Below, piece after piece: positions 26,246 through 35,191 of a DNA stretch of 64,000 bases. The DNA lies in contig NZ_JH376433.1 in the NCBI RefSeq assembly GCF_000233455.1, positions 1-64,000 on the forward strand, written 5' to 3'. Position numbers and translations under genes: made by a program. The notes beneath the pieces were generated by a model. That model was given only the letters and a program-made list of their open reading frames with translations. It did not search any database and had not been told where the DNA came from. This DNA is from [Clostridium] citroniae WAL-17108 (GTDB lineage: Bacteria; Bacillota; Clostridia; Lachnospirales; Lachnospiraceae). Each line of letters opens with the position of its first letter. The first letter of the stretch is position 1.

Positions 26246-27415
26246 ATGAAGAAAATAGATTTATCGCAAGGTAATATCAGAAAGCTGGTGGTACGGACCG
26301 CGGTTCCCATGGTTGTCGCACAGTTTGTCAGTATGCTTTACAATATTGTTGACCGTATTTTTGTGGGAAGGATACCGGGGATCGGAGCAGTAGCCCTGGG
26401 CGGTATTGCCCTTGTTTGGATCCACCGAAGCAAATCTTCCCTATGCAGTCCAATATGTGAGAATCATCAGCATGGGCATTCCCTTCTCCATGCTGATAAC
26501 GGGAATGAATGTTTTTATTAATACCCAGGGGAAAACATTCATTGGTATGATTTCCGTGATCATCGGTGCCGTGATCAACATTGTATTAGACGCGGTGTTT
26601 ATTCTGGTCATGGACATGGGAGTGGCAGGAGCTGCATGGGCCACAGTGATCGGTCAGGCGGTATCGGCAGCCTGGGTGGTTGGATATCTGATATCCTCCC
26701 GCTCGGTAATCCGCCTGAGAAGGTGCAATCTGATACCTGATCGACAGACTCTTGGCAGCATTGTGGCATTGGGGATCTCTAACTTTATCACAACCGGGGC
26801 GGAAAGTCTTGTCAATATTATTTTAAACCATTCTTTGAGAAAATATGGCGCAGCCGCGCTGTCCGGCTTTGCCATTGACGGGGCCACGCTTGCAATCTCC
26901 GTGGGAACGATCGTTACCGCGACTTCCTCCTTTATACGGCAGCCGGTCAATGGTTTCTGCCAGGGCCTGCAGCCGGTTATAAGCTATAATTACGGCGCGG
27001 GGAGACAAGACCGGGTCCGCCAGGCCATTACCTGTTCCATTGTTATAACAACCGTTTACGCTGCGGTCCTGTGGCTGCTTCTGATGGCTGTTCCCGGAAG
27101 CTTTTCCAAAATGTTTACGGAGAGCGGTGAGGTGATCGCGGTTTCCAAAAACCTGATCCGAATTTATGTCTTTGGCATGCTGTTCTCCGGTGTGCAGTCC
27201 ACGCTGATCCAGTCCTTTATTGCCAGAGGGATGAAAAAACAATCCCTGCTTGTATCTGCGTTCAGTAAATGCTTGTATGTGCCCGTTCTCTTGATCCTTC
27301 CGGCATTGGTAAAACCGGCTTACAGTGTGCTGGCGATCTATGGGGCTCAGGCGATCACAGATGTAATCGGCGTTCTGTTTATTGCAATACTTGCAATGCT
27401 ATCAGATGGTAAGGC
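26246..27415 (+). pseudogene. MATE efflux transporter with internal deletion and frameshift
   Basis: The start MKKIDLSQGNIRKLVVRTAVPMVVAQF and the first two membrane segments read from 26246. Near 26412 the sequence loses roughly 60-70 residues and changes frame, continuing as FGSTEANLPYAVQYVRIISMGIPFSML and through the remaining membrane segments to about 27405. It is then fused in frame to a DUF1016 nuclease fragment. Without the missing helices it cannot be a working transporter. Confidence 0.85.
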
Positions 27416-27885
27416 GCCTTCCGCCATATCCCAGGCTGCACCTGCGAACATAATCAGGGACATGTATATGTTGGAGTTTTTAGATCTGCCAGAGCCTTAT
27501 AGGGAATATGATTTGAAAAAGGCCATTTTGAAGAACATGAAAAAGTTTTTACTGGAATTTGGCAGGGATTTTATTTTTATGGGAGAAGAATATCATCTTC
27601 AAGTAGGAAAGAACGACTATTATACGGATTTAATCTTTTTTCATAGGGAACTACAATGCCTTGTTGCAATTGAGTTGAAAATTGATGATTTCAAACCGGA
27701 ATACCTGGGAAAAATGCAGTTCTATCTGGAAGCGTTAGACCAGGATGTAAAGAAGCCCCATGAAAATCCCAGCGTTGGCATTATTCTTTGCAAGAGCAAG
27801 GACGAGGACGTTGTTGAATATGCCCTGAGCCGGAACATGAGTCCAACCATGATTTCCGAATATCGGACGAAACAAGTATCAATTT
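27416..27885 (+). pseudogene. DUF1016 (YhcG-type PD-(D/E)XK nuclease) C-terminal fragment
   Basis: From about 27445 (ANIIRDMYMLEFLDLPEPYREYDL) the frame encodes the nuclease domain of the DUF1016 family, with D in YYTDLIFF and E-L-K in VAIELKIDD as the PD-(D/E)XK catalytic residues, to about 27880. The N-terminal half of the parent gene is missing, and the true C-terminus is replaced by sequence from the next region. DUF1016 proteins often sit in mobile and defence-associated regions, so this is a trace of lost accessory DNA. Confidence 0.75.
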
Positions 27886-27905
27886 TCAATATATGCTTGA
27901 CAAAT

Positions 27906-27943
27906 CACTTATGTTATGCAACAGTAGTTATACAACATAAGTG
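27906..27943. promoter_or_regulatory. 38-bp dyad before the TetR gene
   Basis: CACTTATGTT (27906-27915) and AACATAAGTG (27934-27943) are perfect inverted 10-mers. Inside them GTTATGCAAC (27914) and GTTATACAAC (27927) form a near-perfect direct repeat. A TTGACA lies just upstream (27897-27902) but has no -10 at normal spacing. It is a likely operator for the TetR regulator. Confidence 0.55.
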
Positions 27944-27970
27944 ACGCGAAAGCTGGAAGGAGAAACTAAT

Positions 27971-28558
27971 ATGCCACCAAAAGCAAAAATCACAAAAGAA
28001 AAGATATTGAATACTGTTTTAGAAATCACAAAAGAAACCGGCTTTGAAACGGTAAACGCAAGAAGTATTGCCAATAAATTGCAATGTTCTACTCGACCAA
28101 TTTTCACTTGCTATGAAAATATGGATGAACTAAAAAAGGATTTTCTTAATTTTGCGTATAAATACTATGAACAGTTTGTTACATCTTATCGTGACTCGGA
28201 AAAAATCAATTCTTCTTTAGTTTACCCACTATCATACATTGAATTTGCTCAAGATGAAACCTATTTATTTAAGTTTTTGTTCATAGATGATATGGACTTA
28301 AATATGTCAAAAACAACAGATTTTTATAAAGAAGAAGATAATGAAAAAAGAGCTAATGACTTTTCTGAATCTATCGGAATCAGATTAGAAAAAGCAAAAA
28401 CAATTTTTTTGGATTTATTTTTATACTCTCATGGTATTGCTGTTCTTACGGCAACAAAGAAAATGAAGCTGGATAAAGATAGCGCTCAAAAAATGGTGAT
28501 AAACGTATTATCCATTTTGATAAAGCAAGAAAAACCTGATTGGCATTTAGAAATATAA
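27971..28558 (+). CDS. TetR/AcrR family transcriptional regulator
   Basis: The 195-residue protein starts at ATG 27971 behind GGAGAAA. The N-terminal HTH is KEKILNTVLEITKETGFETVNARSIANKLQCSTRPIFTCYENMDELKKDF. The ligand domain is unassigned. The DNA is visibly more AT-rich (many AAA/TTT codons) than its neighbours, a sign of transfer. It probably controls the methyltransferase 34 bases downstream and itself. Confidence 0.9.
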   Translation: MPPKAKITKEKILNTVLEITKETGFETVNARSIANKLQCSTRPIFTCYENMDELKKDFLNFAYKYYEQFVTSYRDSEKINSSLVYPLSYIEFAQDETYLFKFLFIDDMDLNMSKTTDFYKEEDNEKRANDFSESIGIRLEKAKTIFLDLFLYSHGIAVLTATKKMKLDKDSAQKMVINVLSILIKQEKPDWHLEI

Positions 28559-28592
28559 TTTTACTAGATTAAACGCAAAGGAGGTTCGTTAG

Positions 28593-29390
28593 GTGCAATC
28601 AAATCAATACTTAATTGACTTTTATAGCAATTATGATGAGGAAAAACGGTTGCTATTAAAGCATGGCTCTGTTGAATTTCTTACCACTATGCGTTACATT
28701 GAAAAATATGTAACACCTGGCAATCATATACTTGAAATCGGAGCTGGAACAGGAAGGTATTCACATGCATTGGCTCGCCAAGGCCATGCTATTGATGCAG
28801 TAGAATTAGTAGAGCATAATATAGAAATCTTCCGTAAAAATACACAACCAGGTGAAAACATAACTATTACACAAGGTAATGCCATTAATTTATCTGCTTT
28901 TTCTGATAACACATATGATATTACCCTGATTTTGGGACCACTTTATCATTTATACAATGTCACAGATAAACGGCAGGCTTTAAGGGAAGCGATTCGCGTA
29001 ACAAAACCGGGAGGAATTGTTTTTGCTGCTTATGTTATATCAGATGGCTGCCTCCTTGATGAAGGATTTATGCATGGCAATATCAATGTTGCTGAATATA
29101 TAAAAAATGGTCTGCTCGATTCAAAAACATTTGCTGCAAAATCTGAGCCAAAAGATTTATTTGAACTTGTTCGTAAAGAAGATATTGATCACATAATGTC
29201 TGTATTCTCTGTAAATCGTTTACATTATGTAGCAGCGGATGGTACCGCATTACTTATGCGTGACGCCATAGATAAAATGAATCAAGATACTTTTGAATTA
29301 TATTTAAAGTATCATTTCGCTACTTGTGAGCGAATGGATTTAATAGGTATAACAAGCCATGCGATTGATATATTTAGAAAACCTACATAA
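28593..29390 (+). CDS. Class I SAM-dependent methyltransferase
   Basis: The 265-residue protein starts at GTG 28593 with AAAGGAGG 9 bases upstream. The SAM-binding motif HILEIGAGTGRYSHALARQGHAIDAVEL and motif LILGPLYHLYNV are typical small-molecule methyltransferase features. The AT-rich composition matches the TetR gene. The pair looks like a transferred regulator/modification cassette; the substrate is unknown. Confidence 0.9.
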   Translation: MQSNQYLIDFYSNYDEEKRLLLKHGSVEFLTTMRYIEKYVTPGNHILEIGAGTGRYSHALARQGHAIDAVELVEHNIEIFRKNTQPGENITITQGNAINLSAFSDNTYDITLILGPLYHLYNVTDKRQALREAIRVTKPGGIVFAAYVISDGCLLDEGFMHGNINVAEYIKNGLLDSKTFAAKSEPKDLFELVRKEDIDHIMSVFSVNRLHYVAADGTALLMRDAIDKMNQDTFELYLKYHFATCERMDLIGITSHAIDIFRKPT

Positions 29391-29517
29391 ATAACTCAAA
29401 CCAACATTATATAGCTATGAAATAAATTACATAGATTTATAAAATTCCTACCGCTATAACGGTGAAAGAAAAAAACGTCCTTGCGGAGGTATTTCGTGTT
29501 GCTTCTTAAAAAAGAGG

Positions 29518-29556
29518 CGGCGGTTTTGAAGAAATTCAGACCGCCGTTTTCTTTTT
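29518..29556 (+). terminator. Terminator after the methyltransferase cassette
   Basis: CGGCGGT (29518-29524) pairs with ACCGCCG (29540-29546), followed by TTTTCTTTTT. Confidence 0.85.
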
Positions 29557-29589
29557 GAAAAAAAGAATATAGAGGGTGTATTAAATCGT

Positions 29590-30140
29590 CAATGATGCCG
29601 CCGACTTCGCTGGGACAAACGGCTGTTATCTTTATCAGGGCCGGGCTGTGAAGGAGGATAAGGACAGGAGCCTGAAAGACCAGATACTTGTTATCGCTCC
29701 CCATGAAGGGCTTGTTTCTTCCGACACATGGCTGAAATGCCGGAAAAAGCTGATGGCGAATATCACCTTCCAGAACGGAAGGAAGGCCCGGAATACATGG
29801 CTGGCCGGAAAGGTCAAATGCGGGAAATGCGGTTATGCTTTAAAAGTCACCCGCAGCCCTTCCGGTTATGAATACCTCCGGTGCAATAAACGCTCTGACC
29901 ACAAGGGCTGCCCGGGGTGCGGCACTCTCCGCAAGGCAGAATTTGAGCAATTCATTTTCACGGCTATGGGAGAAAAATTCCGGGAGTTCAAACACCTCCG
30001 GGGCGGCAGCGAAAAGGCCAACCCGAAACTGACCGCCTATCAGGTGGAGCTTGCATAGGTAGAGGCGGAAATTGAAAAACTTCTTGATACGCTGACCGGG
30101 GCAAATGCAACCCTGCTTGCCTACGCCAGTGTCTTTTGGT
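29590..30140 (+). pseudogene. Large serine recombinase, C-terminal remnant
   Basis: The frame gives NGCYLYQGRAVKEDKDRS..., the recombinase linker region, then the zinc ribbon C-G-K-C-G ... LRCNKRSDHKGCPGC and an AEFEQFIFTAM block, broken by TAG at 30056 and continuing VEAEIEKLLDTLTGANATLLAYAS. The N-terminal resolvase domain is gone. This is the scar of an integrative element, and it borders the AT-rich cassette. The region 30140-30320 holds no gene I recognise. Confidence 0.8.
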
Positions 30141-30323
30141 GATGGAGAGCCGGATCCCAGGCTGATGAATGGGATTTCCGGCGCCGCAGTCTGTGGGACC
30201 GTATCGCTGATTGGAATTTATATGATATATTCTTCCGGCAGACAAAAAAGAAACGAATGATTAATATCTCTCAAACAGGATCATGACAAAACGGGAATAA
30301 TGGTATGATAACTTCCTCTATGG

Positions 30324-30381
30324 CAGTACTCTTGGAGTCTCCTCGCAAATCTGAGCACCAGGAGATTCCGAGAGAATACTG
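30324..30381 (+). ncRNA. Structured element, copy A
   Basis: The left arm 30324-30342 pairs with the right arm 30361-30381 (about 19 bp including two G-U pairs and a small bulge) around an 18-nt loop. The last 36 nt of it (30346-30381) match 60817-60852 at 32 of 36 positions. Both copies are followed by a purine stretch and AGGAGG. Here the following ATG (30406) opens only an 11-codon frame, so its gene seems lost. Confidence 0.55.
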
Positions 30382-30472
30382 AAAATTCAGAGGAGGAATG
30401 TTTATATGGGGAAGCAGATGGCGGAGAGGGAATGTGTCTGAGAGGGGCGTGAATGAGAGGAAATCACATGCT

Positions 30473-33265
30473 CTATCCGATCCACCGCCCCAAAGTTTCC
30501 ATAAGCAGTTCCACATCAATGGGTTTTGCAATGTGGTCATTCATTCCCGCACTGTGGGCTTTTCCTATATCGGATGCAAATGCATTGGCTGTCAGGGCCA
30601 GGATCGGTATGGTATGGGCGTCCTCATGTTCCAGGGCGCGGATCGCTTTTGTTGCATTGTAACCATCCATGACGGGCATTTGGATATCCATCAGAATGCA
30701 GGCATATTCTCCGGGAGCAGAGGTTTTAAACCGGTCCACTGCCATGAGACCATTATCCGCTGTGTCGATCAAAAGGCCATGGGCCTTAAGCAGTTCCATT
30801 GCAATCTCGCGGTTGAGTTCATTATCCTCTGCCAGCAGAAGCTTTTTACCGTTTAAGGCAGCATTTGGCCGTGTGTGCATGGCGCTCCGGGATTCAGAAC
30901 GGTCGTTTCTGCGGAATTTTTGGAAAGCATATACTATTTTTGATTTAAATAAAGGTTTTGTGATAAAGGCATCTGCGCCTGCCAGCCGGAACTTATCCTC
31001 AATCTCAGAAAAGTCGTAGGCGGAAATAATGATAATGGGCATATCCGGGCCAACCCTTGTGCGGATCAGCTTCAGGGTTTCCAGACCGTCAATATCGGGC
31101 ATGATCCAATCCAGGATCACTGCAAAAAAGTCATCCGACTGTTCATGGGCCTTAACAACACGGTCCACGGCTTCCCTGCCGGACAGAACCCAGCTGCACT
31201 GCATTCCCAGTTCATTCAGGATTTCTGAAACACTTTCACATATGGCCTGGTCGTCATCCGCCACCAAAACAGGCAGTCCGGCCAGTTCCCCGTCATCTGT
31301 TTCCGGCTCACTGCACAGATCAAAGGTAACGGCAACCACAAACTGGCTGCCTTTTCCCGGAGTGCTTTTCACCTCGATGGTGCCGTTCATCATGCGTACG
31401 ATATTCTGTGTGATCGCCATTCCAAGGCCAGTGCCCTGGATATTGTTGATCCTGGCGTCATCTGCCCGGGAGAATGGTTCAAAGACATGGGAGATGAAGT
31501 CCTCATGCATTCCGATCCCTGAGTCGGTGACCACGAAAGAATACTGTCCCTTGCCCTTTGCAAAAGACGGGGTTTCCTGGATCCGCAGCCCGATGTTCCC
31601 GCCTTCAGGCGTATATTTGACGGCGTTGGAGAGTAGATTTACAAGCACCTGCTGCAGGCGTCCCTTGTCTGTCACCACATGTTCATGGCGGACCCGATTG
31701 GCATTTACCTGCAGTGTCTGATATTTTTCCGCTACCAGAGGGCGGAATACATCCATCACATCTTCGATCAGCTTGGGAAGGGAGACTTCCTCATATATCA
31801 GATCGATCTTCCCGCTTTCAATCTTGGACATATCCAGAACCTCATTGATCAGATTCAGCAGATGGCGGCTGGAGGTGTTGATCTTTGCAAGGCAGTCCTG
31901 TATTTTATCTGGTGAGTTCAGATTTGACTGTGCAATGACCGACATGCCTATGATGGCATTCATAGGTGTACGGATATCATGGGACATGGAGGAGAGGAAG
32001 TTGGTTTTTGCATCACTGGCAATCCGGGCTGTCTTACAGGCATCCTCCAGCACCTGCCTCTGTCTCGCCTGCTCCATGCGCTCCTTGGTTACGTCAAGGC
32101 CCACGCTGTAATAGGAGGGGATGCCGTCCCAGCTGTCCTGGGCACTGACAAAGCTGAAGGACAGTGCCAGTATTTTGAGAGCGCCATGATAAGTGACAAT
32201 ACGCCCTTCGGCCGCTGTGGGTTTTCCGGTCACCCTTGACTGATCCATAATATCAGTTATATGGACAATATCATCCGGGTGCACATAGGTACACTGGGAA
32301 TGCAGCACCTGCTCAAATTCATTCCCTGTATAGCCGATCAGGTCCAGGAAGCCGCCGCCATACCAGAGGATTGTCCTCATATCTCTGGCATCCACCCGCG
32401 CAAATCCGCCATGGACACTGTTGATCAGCGCATCCCGCTCCTGGTCCTTTTTAGCCAGTTTATACTCCGCGCTGAACATATCATGGGAGAGTTCCAGCCG
32501 TGCCCGGTGCCCCTTCCAGCCGATCTCCAGATTCTTGATCATAAATGTCCGGCCCAGAGTGGGATTATAGAACTCCCACTTATAAAAATTATCTTTGTTC
32601 AGTTTGCAGTTGGTGCAGAAAGGGCAGGGGGAGGTACGTCCCTGGATCACTTCATAACACTTACGGCCAACTGTTTTCGCTGCCGGCATGCCAAGAACCT
32701 CGCAGGAAGTATGATTCAGATAAAGAAGCTCATATGTATCCATATCACTGACATAGGCATTTCCTTCGTATGTATCCAGCACCGATTGGAAGCAATGGTG
32801 CTGCTGTTGGCATAGCCGGGCCTGTTCTTCTTTTTCAAAGGCCAGCGCGTTTACATCGGCTAATTCCAATTGGAGCACCGGGCTCCTTGCTGCCGGATCC
32901 GCGGTTATGGTCCCCAGAAGGCGTACCCAGGAAAAACCATCTGCCTTCCGGGGCAGCCGGATGGTCATATCAAGATTAGGATCACCTGTGGAGGCTGCCT
33001 GAGCCGCCTCATGGCGTATTGCTGTGAAATCATCGGGAAACGGACGGTAGTACTCCTCCAGACTTGAGAAGAGATGATAAAATCCTTCCATTGTATATCC
33101 TGTAAGGCGGAAAAAGCCGGAGTTCCCCCATAAAATTGTTAAGGAGTCATCCAACAAACAGCAGATAACACCGACCTTTAATAAATCGATTCCTGCAGGA
33201 CATGTTCTTCCTGACAACTGCGGCGGATCAGAATCCCTTCGTTTGTATCTTTTTTTGATATCCAT
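30473..33265 (-). CDS. Hybrid sensor histidine kinase with two receiver domains
   Basis: The 930-residue protein has no clear membrane segment. Domains in order: PAS (about 25-145), a PAS-like domain with CPFCTNC cysteines (about 160-270), a third PAS (about 275-400), HisKA with SHDIRTPMNAIIG (H429), HATPase (NLLSNAVKYTPEGG, DSGIGM, GTGLGMAI), receiver 1 (AVILDWIMPDIDG) and receiver 2 (ACILMDIQMPVMDG). No DNA-binding output is present, so signalling must go to another protein. Its promoter matches that of the broken kinase at 35192. Confidence 0.93.
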   Translation of the reverse strand: MDIKKRYKRRDSDPPQLSGRTCPAGIDLLKVGVICCLLDDSLTILWGNSGFFRLTGYTMEGFYHLFSSLEEYYRPFPDDFTAIRHEAAQAASTGDPNLDMTIRLPRKADGFSWVRLLGTITADPAARSPVLQLELADVNALAFEKEEQARLCQQQHHCFQSVLDTYEGNAYVSDMDTYELLYLNHTSCEVLGMPAAKTVGRKCYEVIQGRTSPCPFCTNCKLNKDNFYKWEFYNPTLGRTFMIKNLEIGWKGHRARLELSHDMFSAEYKLAKKDQERDALINSVHGGFARVDARDMRTILWYGGGFLDLIGYTGNEFEQVLHSQCTYVHPDDIVHITDIMDQSRVTGKPTAAEGRIVTYHGALKILALSFSFVSAQDSWDGIPSYYSVGLDVTKERMEQARQRQVLEDACKTARIASDAKTNFLSSMSHDIRTPMNAIIGMSVIAQSNLNSPDKIQDCLAKINTSSRHLLNLINEVLDMSKIESGKIDLIYEEVSLPKLIEDVMDVFRPLVAEKYQTLQVNANRVRHEHVVTDKGRLQQVLVNLLSNAVKYTPEGGNIGLRIQETPSFAKGKGQYSFVVTDSGIGMHEDFISHVFEPFSRADDARINNIQGTGLGMAITQNIVRMMNGTIEVKSTPGKGSQFVVAVTFDLCSEPETDDGELAGLPVLVADDDQAICESVSEILNELGMQCSWVLSGREAVDRVVKAHEQSDDFFAVILDWIMPDIDGLETLKLIRTRVGPDMPIIIISAYDFSEIEDKFRLAGADAFITKPLFKSKIVYAFQKFRRNDRSESRSAMHTRPNAALNGKKLLLAEDNELNREIAMELLKAHGLLIDTADNGLMAVDRFKTSAPGEYACILMDIQMPVMDGYNATKAIRALEHEDAHTIPILALTANAFASDIGKAHSAGMNDHIAKPIDVELLMETLGRWIG

Positions 33266-33296
33266 TGTTTGGCCACCCGTCCTAAAAACTGCAATT

Positions 33297-33309
33297 CTAT
33301 GTTCACATA
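33297..33309 (-). promoter_or_regulatory. Palindromic operator in the hybrid kinase leader
   Basis: On the minus strand this is TATGTGAACATAG, containing the perfect palindrome TATGT-GA-ACATA. It starts 16 bases after the -10 box. The same 13-mer lies at 35124-35136 in the leader of the second kinase. Confidence 0.6.
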
Positions 33310-33325
33310 CCTAATTATTGCCATA

Positions 33326-33354
33326 AGTATAACAAAAGAAATAAAAAATAGCAA
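33326..33354 (-). promoter_or_regulatory. Promoter of the hybrid kinase
   Basis: On the minus strand TTGCTA (33349-33354), 17 bp, TATACT (33326-33331). The rest of the 300-base gap up to 33566 shows nothing else I can interpret. Confidence 0.7.
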
Positions 33355-33566
33355 GGGGTGTCTTGGGGTCCAGGATGCTGCAGATTCTTGCTGTTTTTAT
33401 TATGGTTGTTGGGGTGCAGTGAGTTATCTGTCATCATTTGGAACTTTAGATTGGCCTGGTTTGGTATTTTAATCACTTCTTCCTTTCCTAAGATTTGAAA
33501 GAGTTCTTTGCTTTGCGTACAAGCCTTTGTGCACAAGCCTTTTGTTCCAGGGTCAGGTAACTTTAC

Positions 33567-35009
33567 CTAAAGGTCAGGGATCAGAAGTCTTTCTGCTTCT
33601 CCGATTCCCAGCCGGACCAGTTTAGTGATTGCAAGACGGAACTCATGGATCATGAGTGCTTCCAGATCACCGGAAAAACGGATGGGATCCCTGTCTTTCA
33701 GGGACTGGAGTAAGGTCTTATAATATGAGAGACAGAAATCGGTCTGTCCCTCATCTTCTTTCCACATACTGCGCAGGCCATATCCCCAGAAGAGCTGCTT
33801 TAAAAGCTCGCTGTAAACAGTACGGACCGCCCGGTAAGGGGCAAACTGCCTTAACAGGTCAAGGGCGTCATAAGCAATAAGATGATACATCTGACGCGCT
33901 TCCATTGTAGTCAGGAATTCTATGCTTTTCTGCATTTGTTCTGCATCTAAGGATGATATTGTAAGTTCTGAAACCTCTTTACAGGACAGTGTTAAGATCT
34001 GCAGGCTCTGCGCCATATCCAAGAGACGTTTGCGGACCACCGGGTTATCAAAGTCGCAGTTACCCGCCGTCTCATGAAAAGGAAGGACCTTGGTTCCGAT
34101 TCGTTTCATGGACTTGACCGCGCCAACGCCGTTGAGCAGGGAGAGGGTGCGGCGTACTGTGCTCACAGACACATTCCTCTCTTTGGACAGTCTGTTAAGG
34201 GAGGGCAGCAGCGTATCCACCGGATAACGGCCAAGGCTGATGTCGATCAGCAGGTCCATGGCAAGGGAATAGCAGATCTGTGACGCCTTTTTATAGGAAT
34301 TCCAAGTAAAGGAAATCTCATCCTGCGGCGGCAGTGTGATCCGTTCCTTATAAAATTCACATAAGGACACAGACAGGAAATCCTGGGCCTGACAGATCAA
34401 TTCCCTGAGAGGATCCCAGTCCTGGTTAAGACAAAAGTCCAGGGACCGGGGAGCAAATTCGTTGACGGCATAATCACACCATGGATTGTCCGGCACACAT
34501 AAAAAAGGAGCTTCAAAAAACATATAGACCTGCCAGAGGAGCCGGGTAAGTAGGTCGTTGCCCAGGGAATCGTATGCCTGCATCATATGGTTAAATGCTA
34601 TAAAAGGCTGCAGGCCATGATGCCTCTTTCGTTCCATCATATTGGTGTAAATCTCCCCTGGGGCATTTTTCAGGCCGATCCACTGGGCGTTGGTAAAGAG
34701 CGGACGCAAAGATCTGCTCAGATCGACCAATGCGCTCTTTCTAGGGGAAAAGAAAAGCTGGACATGCTGTTCTATTTCCTGTTCCCCGTAATCCCTAATG
34801 ACGGTTGACCCCACATTCTGGGACAGGGTAACATATCCCTCCTGTTCCAACTGGAGATAAGCGCTGCGTATGGTATCCAGTGATACAAGGAAGTTTTCAG
34901 TGTTGTTTTCCATTGTGGGGAGAACATCGCCAAAGCGATAGGCGCCAAATTGTATATGTGTCTTCAGAACATCATATACAATTTGGCACCGTTCCATATC
35001 ATTTTTCAC
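33567..35009 (-). CDS. Transcriptional regulator with two GntR-type HTH domains
   Basis: The 480-residue protein starts at ATG 35009. A GntR winged helix is visible at about residues 9-75 (IVYDVLKTHIQFGAYRFGDVLPTMENN..., SLDTIRSAYLQLEQEGYV). A second one lies at about 250-320 (KKASQICYSLAMDLLIDISLGRYPVDTLLPSLNRLSKERNVSVSTVRRTLSLLNGVGAV). The regions between and after are helical and unassigned. Normal GntR proteins have a single N-terminal HTH and a ligand domain of 150-350 residues. It is divergent from the broken hybrid kinase. Confidence 0.82.
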   Translation of the reverse strand: MKNDMERCQIVYDVLKTHIQFGAYRFGDVLPTMENNTENFLVSLDTIRSAYLQLEQEGYVTLSQNVGSTVIRDYGEQEIEQHVQLFFSPRKSALVDLSRSLRPLFTNAQWIGLKNAPGEIYTNMMERKRHHGLQPFIAFNHMMQAYDSLGNDLLTRLLWQVYMFFEAPFLCVPDNPWCDYAVNEFAPRSLDFCLNQDWDPLRELICQAQDFLSVSLCEFYKERITLPPQDEISFTWNSYKKASQICYSLAMDLLIDISLGRYPVDTLLPSLNRLSKERNVSVSTVRRTLSLLNGVGAVKSMKRIGTKVLPFHETAGNCDFDNPVVRKRLLDMAQSLQILTLSCKEVSELTISSLDAEQMQKSIEFLTTMEARQMYHLIAYDALDLLRQFAPYRAVRTVYSELLKQLFWGYGLRSMWKEDEGQTDFCLSYYKTLLQSLKDRDPIRFSGDLEALMIHEFRLAITKLVRLGIGEAERLLIPDL

Positions 35010-35047
35010 GTATTCACCTCGTTTTAACTATTTAATATACCATAGCA

Positions 35048-35076
35048 AGTATAACATGATTGCGGTTACTTGTAAA
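35048..35076 (-). promoter_or_regulatory. Promoter of the double-GntR gene
   Basis: On the minus strand TTTACA (35071-35076), 17 bp, TATACT (35048-35053), 38 bases before the start. Confidence 0.75.
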
Positions 35077-35079
35077 ACA

Positions 35080-35108
35080 TTGCTATTCCCAATAAAATTT
35101 GGTATACT
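35080..35108 (+). promoter_or_regulatory. Promoter of the broken hybrid kinase
   Basis: TTGCTA (35080-35085), 17 bp, TATACT (35103-35108), identical boxes and spacing to the promoter at 33326-33354. It is back to back with the GntR promoter, with only 3 bp between the -35 boxes. Confidence 0.75.
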
Positions 35109-35123
35109 GGAAGCATTATTATG

Positions 35124-35136
35124 TATGTGAACATAG
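35124..35136 (+). promoter_or_regulatory. Palindromic operator, second copy
   Basis: TATGTGAACATAG starts 16 bases after the -10 box, as in the hybrid kinase leader at 33297-33309. Confidence 0.6.
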
Positions 35137-35191
35137 GGGAATAAAATCTGCAGTGATTCAGCCCGGACGGCGTGAGAGGAGTATTCCGGCA

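Noticed and set aside
27897..27902. TTGACA as the -35 of the TetR gene
   Set aside because: No -10-like hexamer occurs at 15-19 bp; the nearest (TTATAC) is 25 bp away.
30398..30856. 152-codon plus-strand frame following structured element copy A
   Set aside because: The ATG is one base from AGGAGG, and most of the frame is antisense to the hybrid kinase C-terminus; it is not a believable gene.
31029..31721. 230-codon plus-strand open frame opposite the hybrid kinase
   Set aside because: It is antisense to the HATPase/receiver coding region; its composition is that of a shadow frame (Ser/Arg/Pro rich) without domain features.
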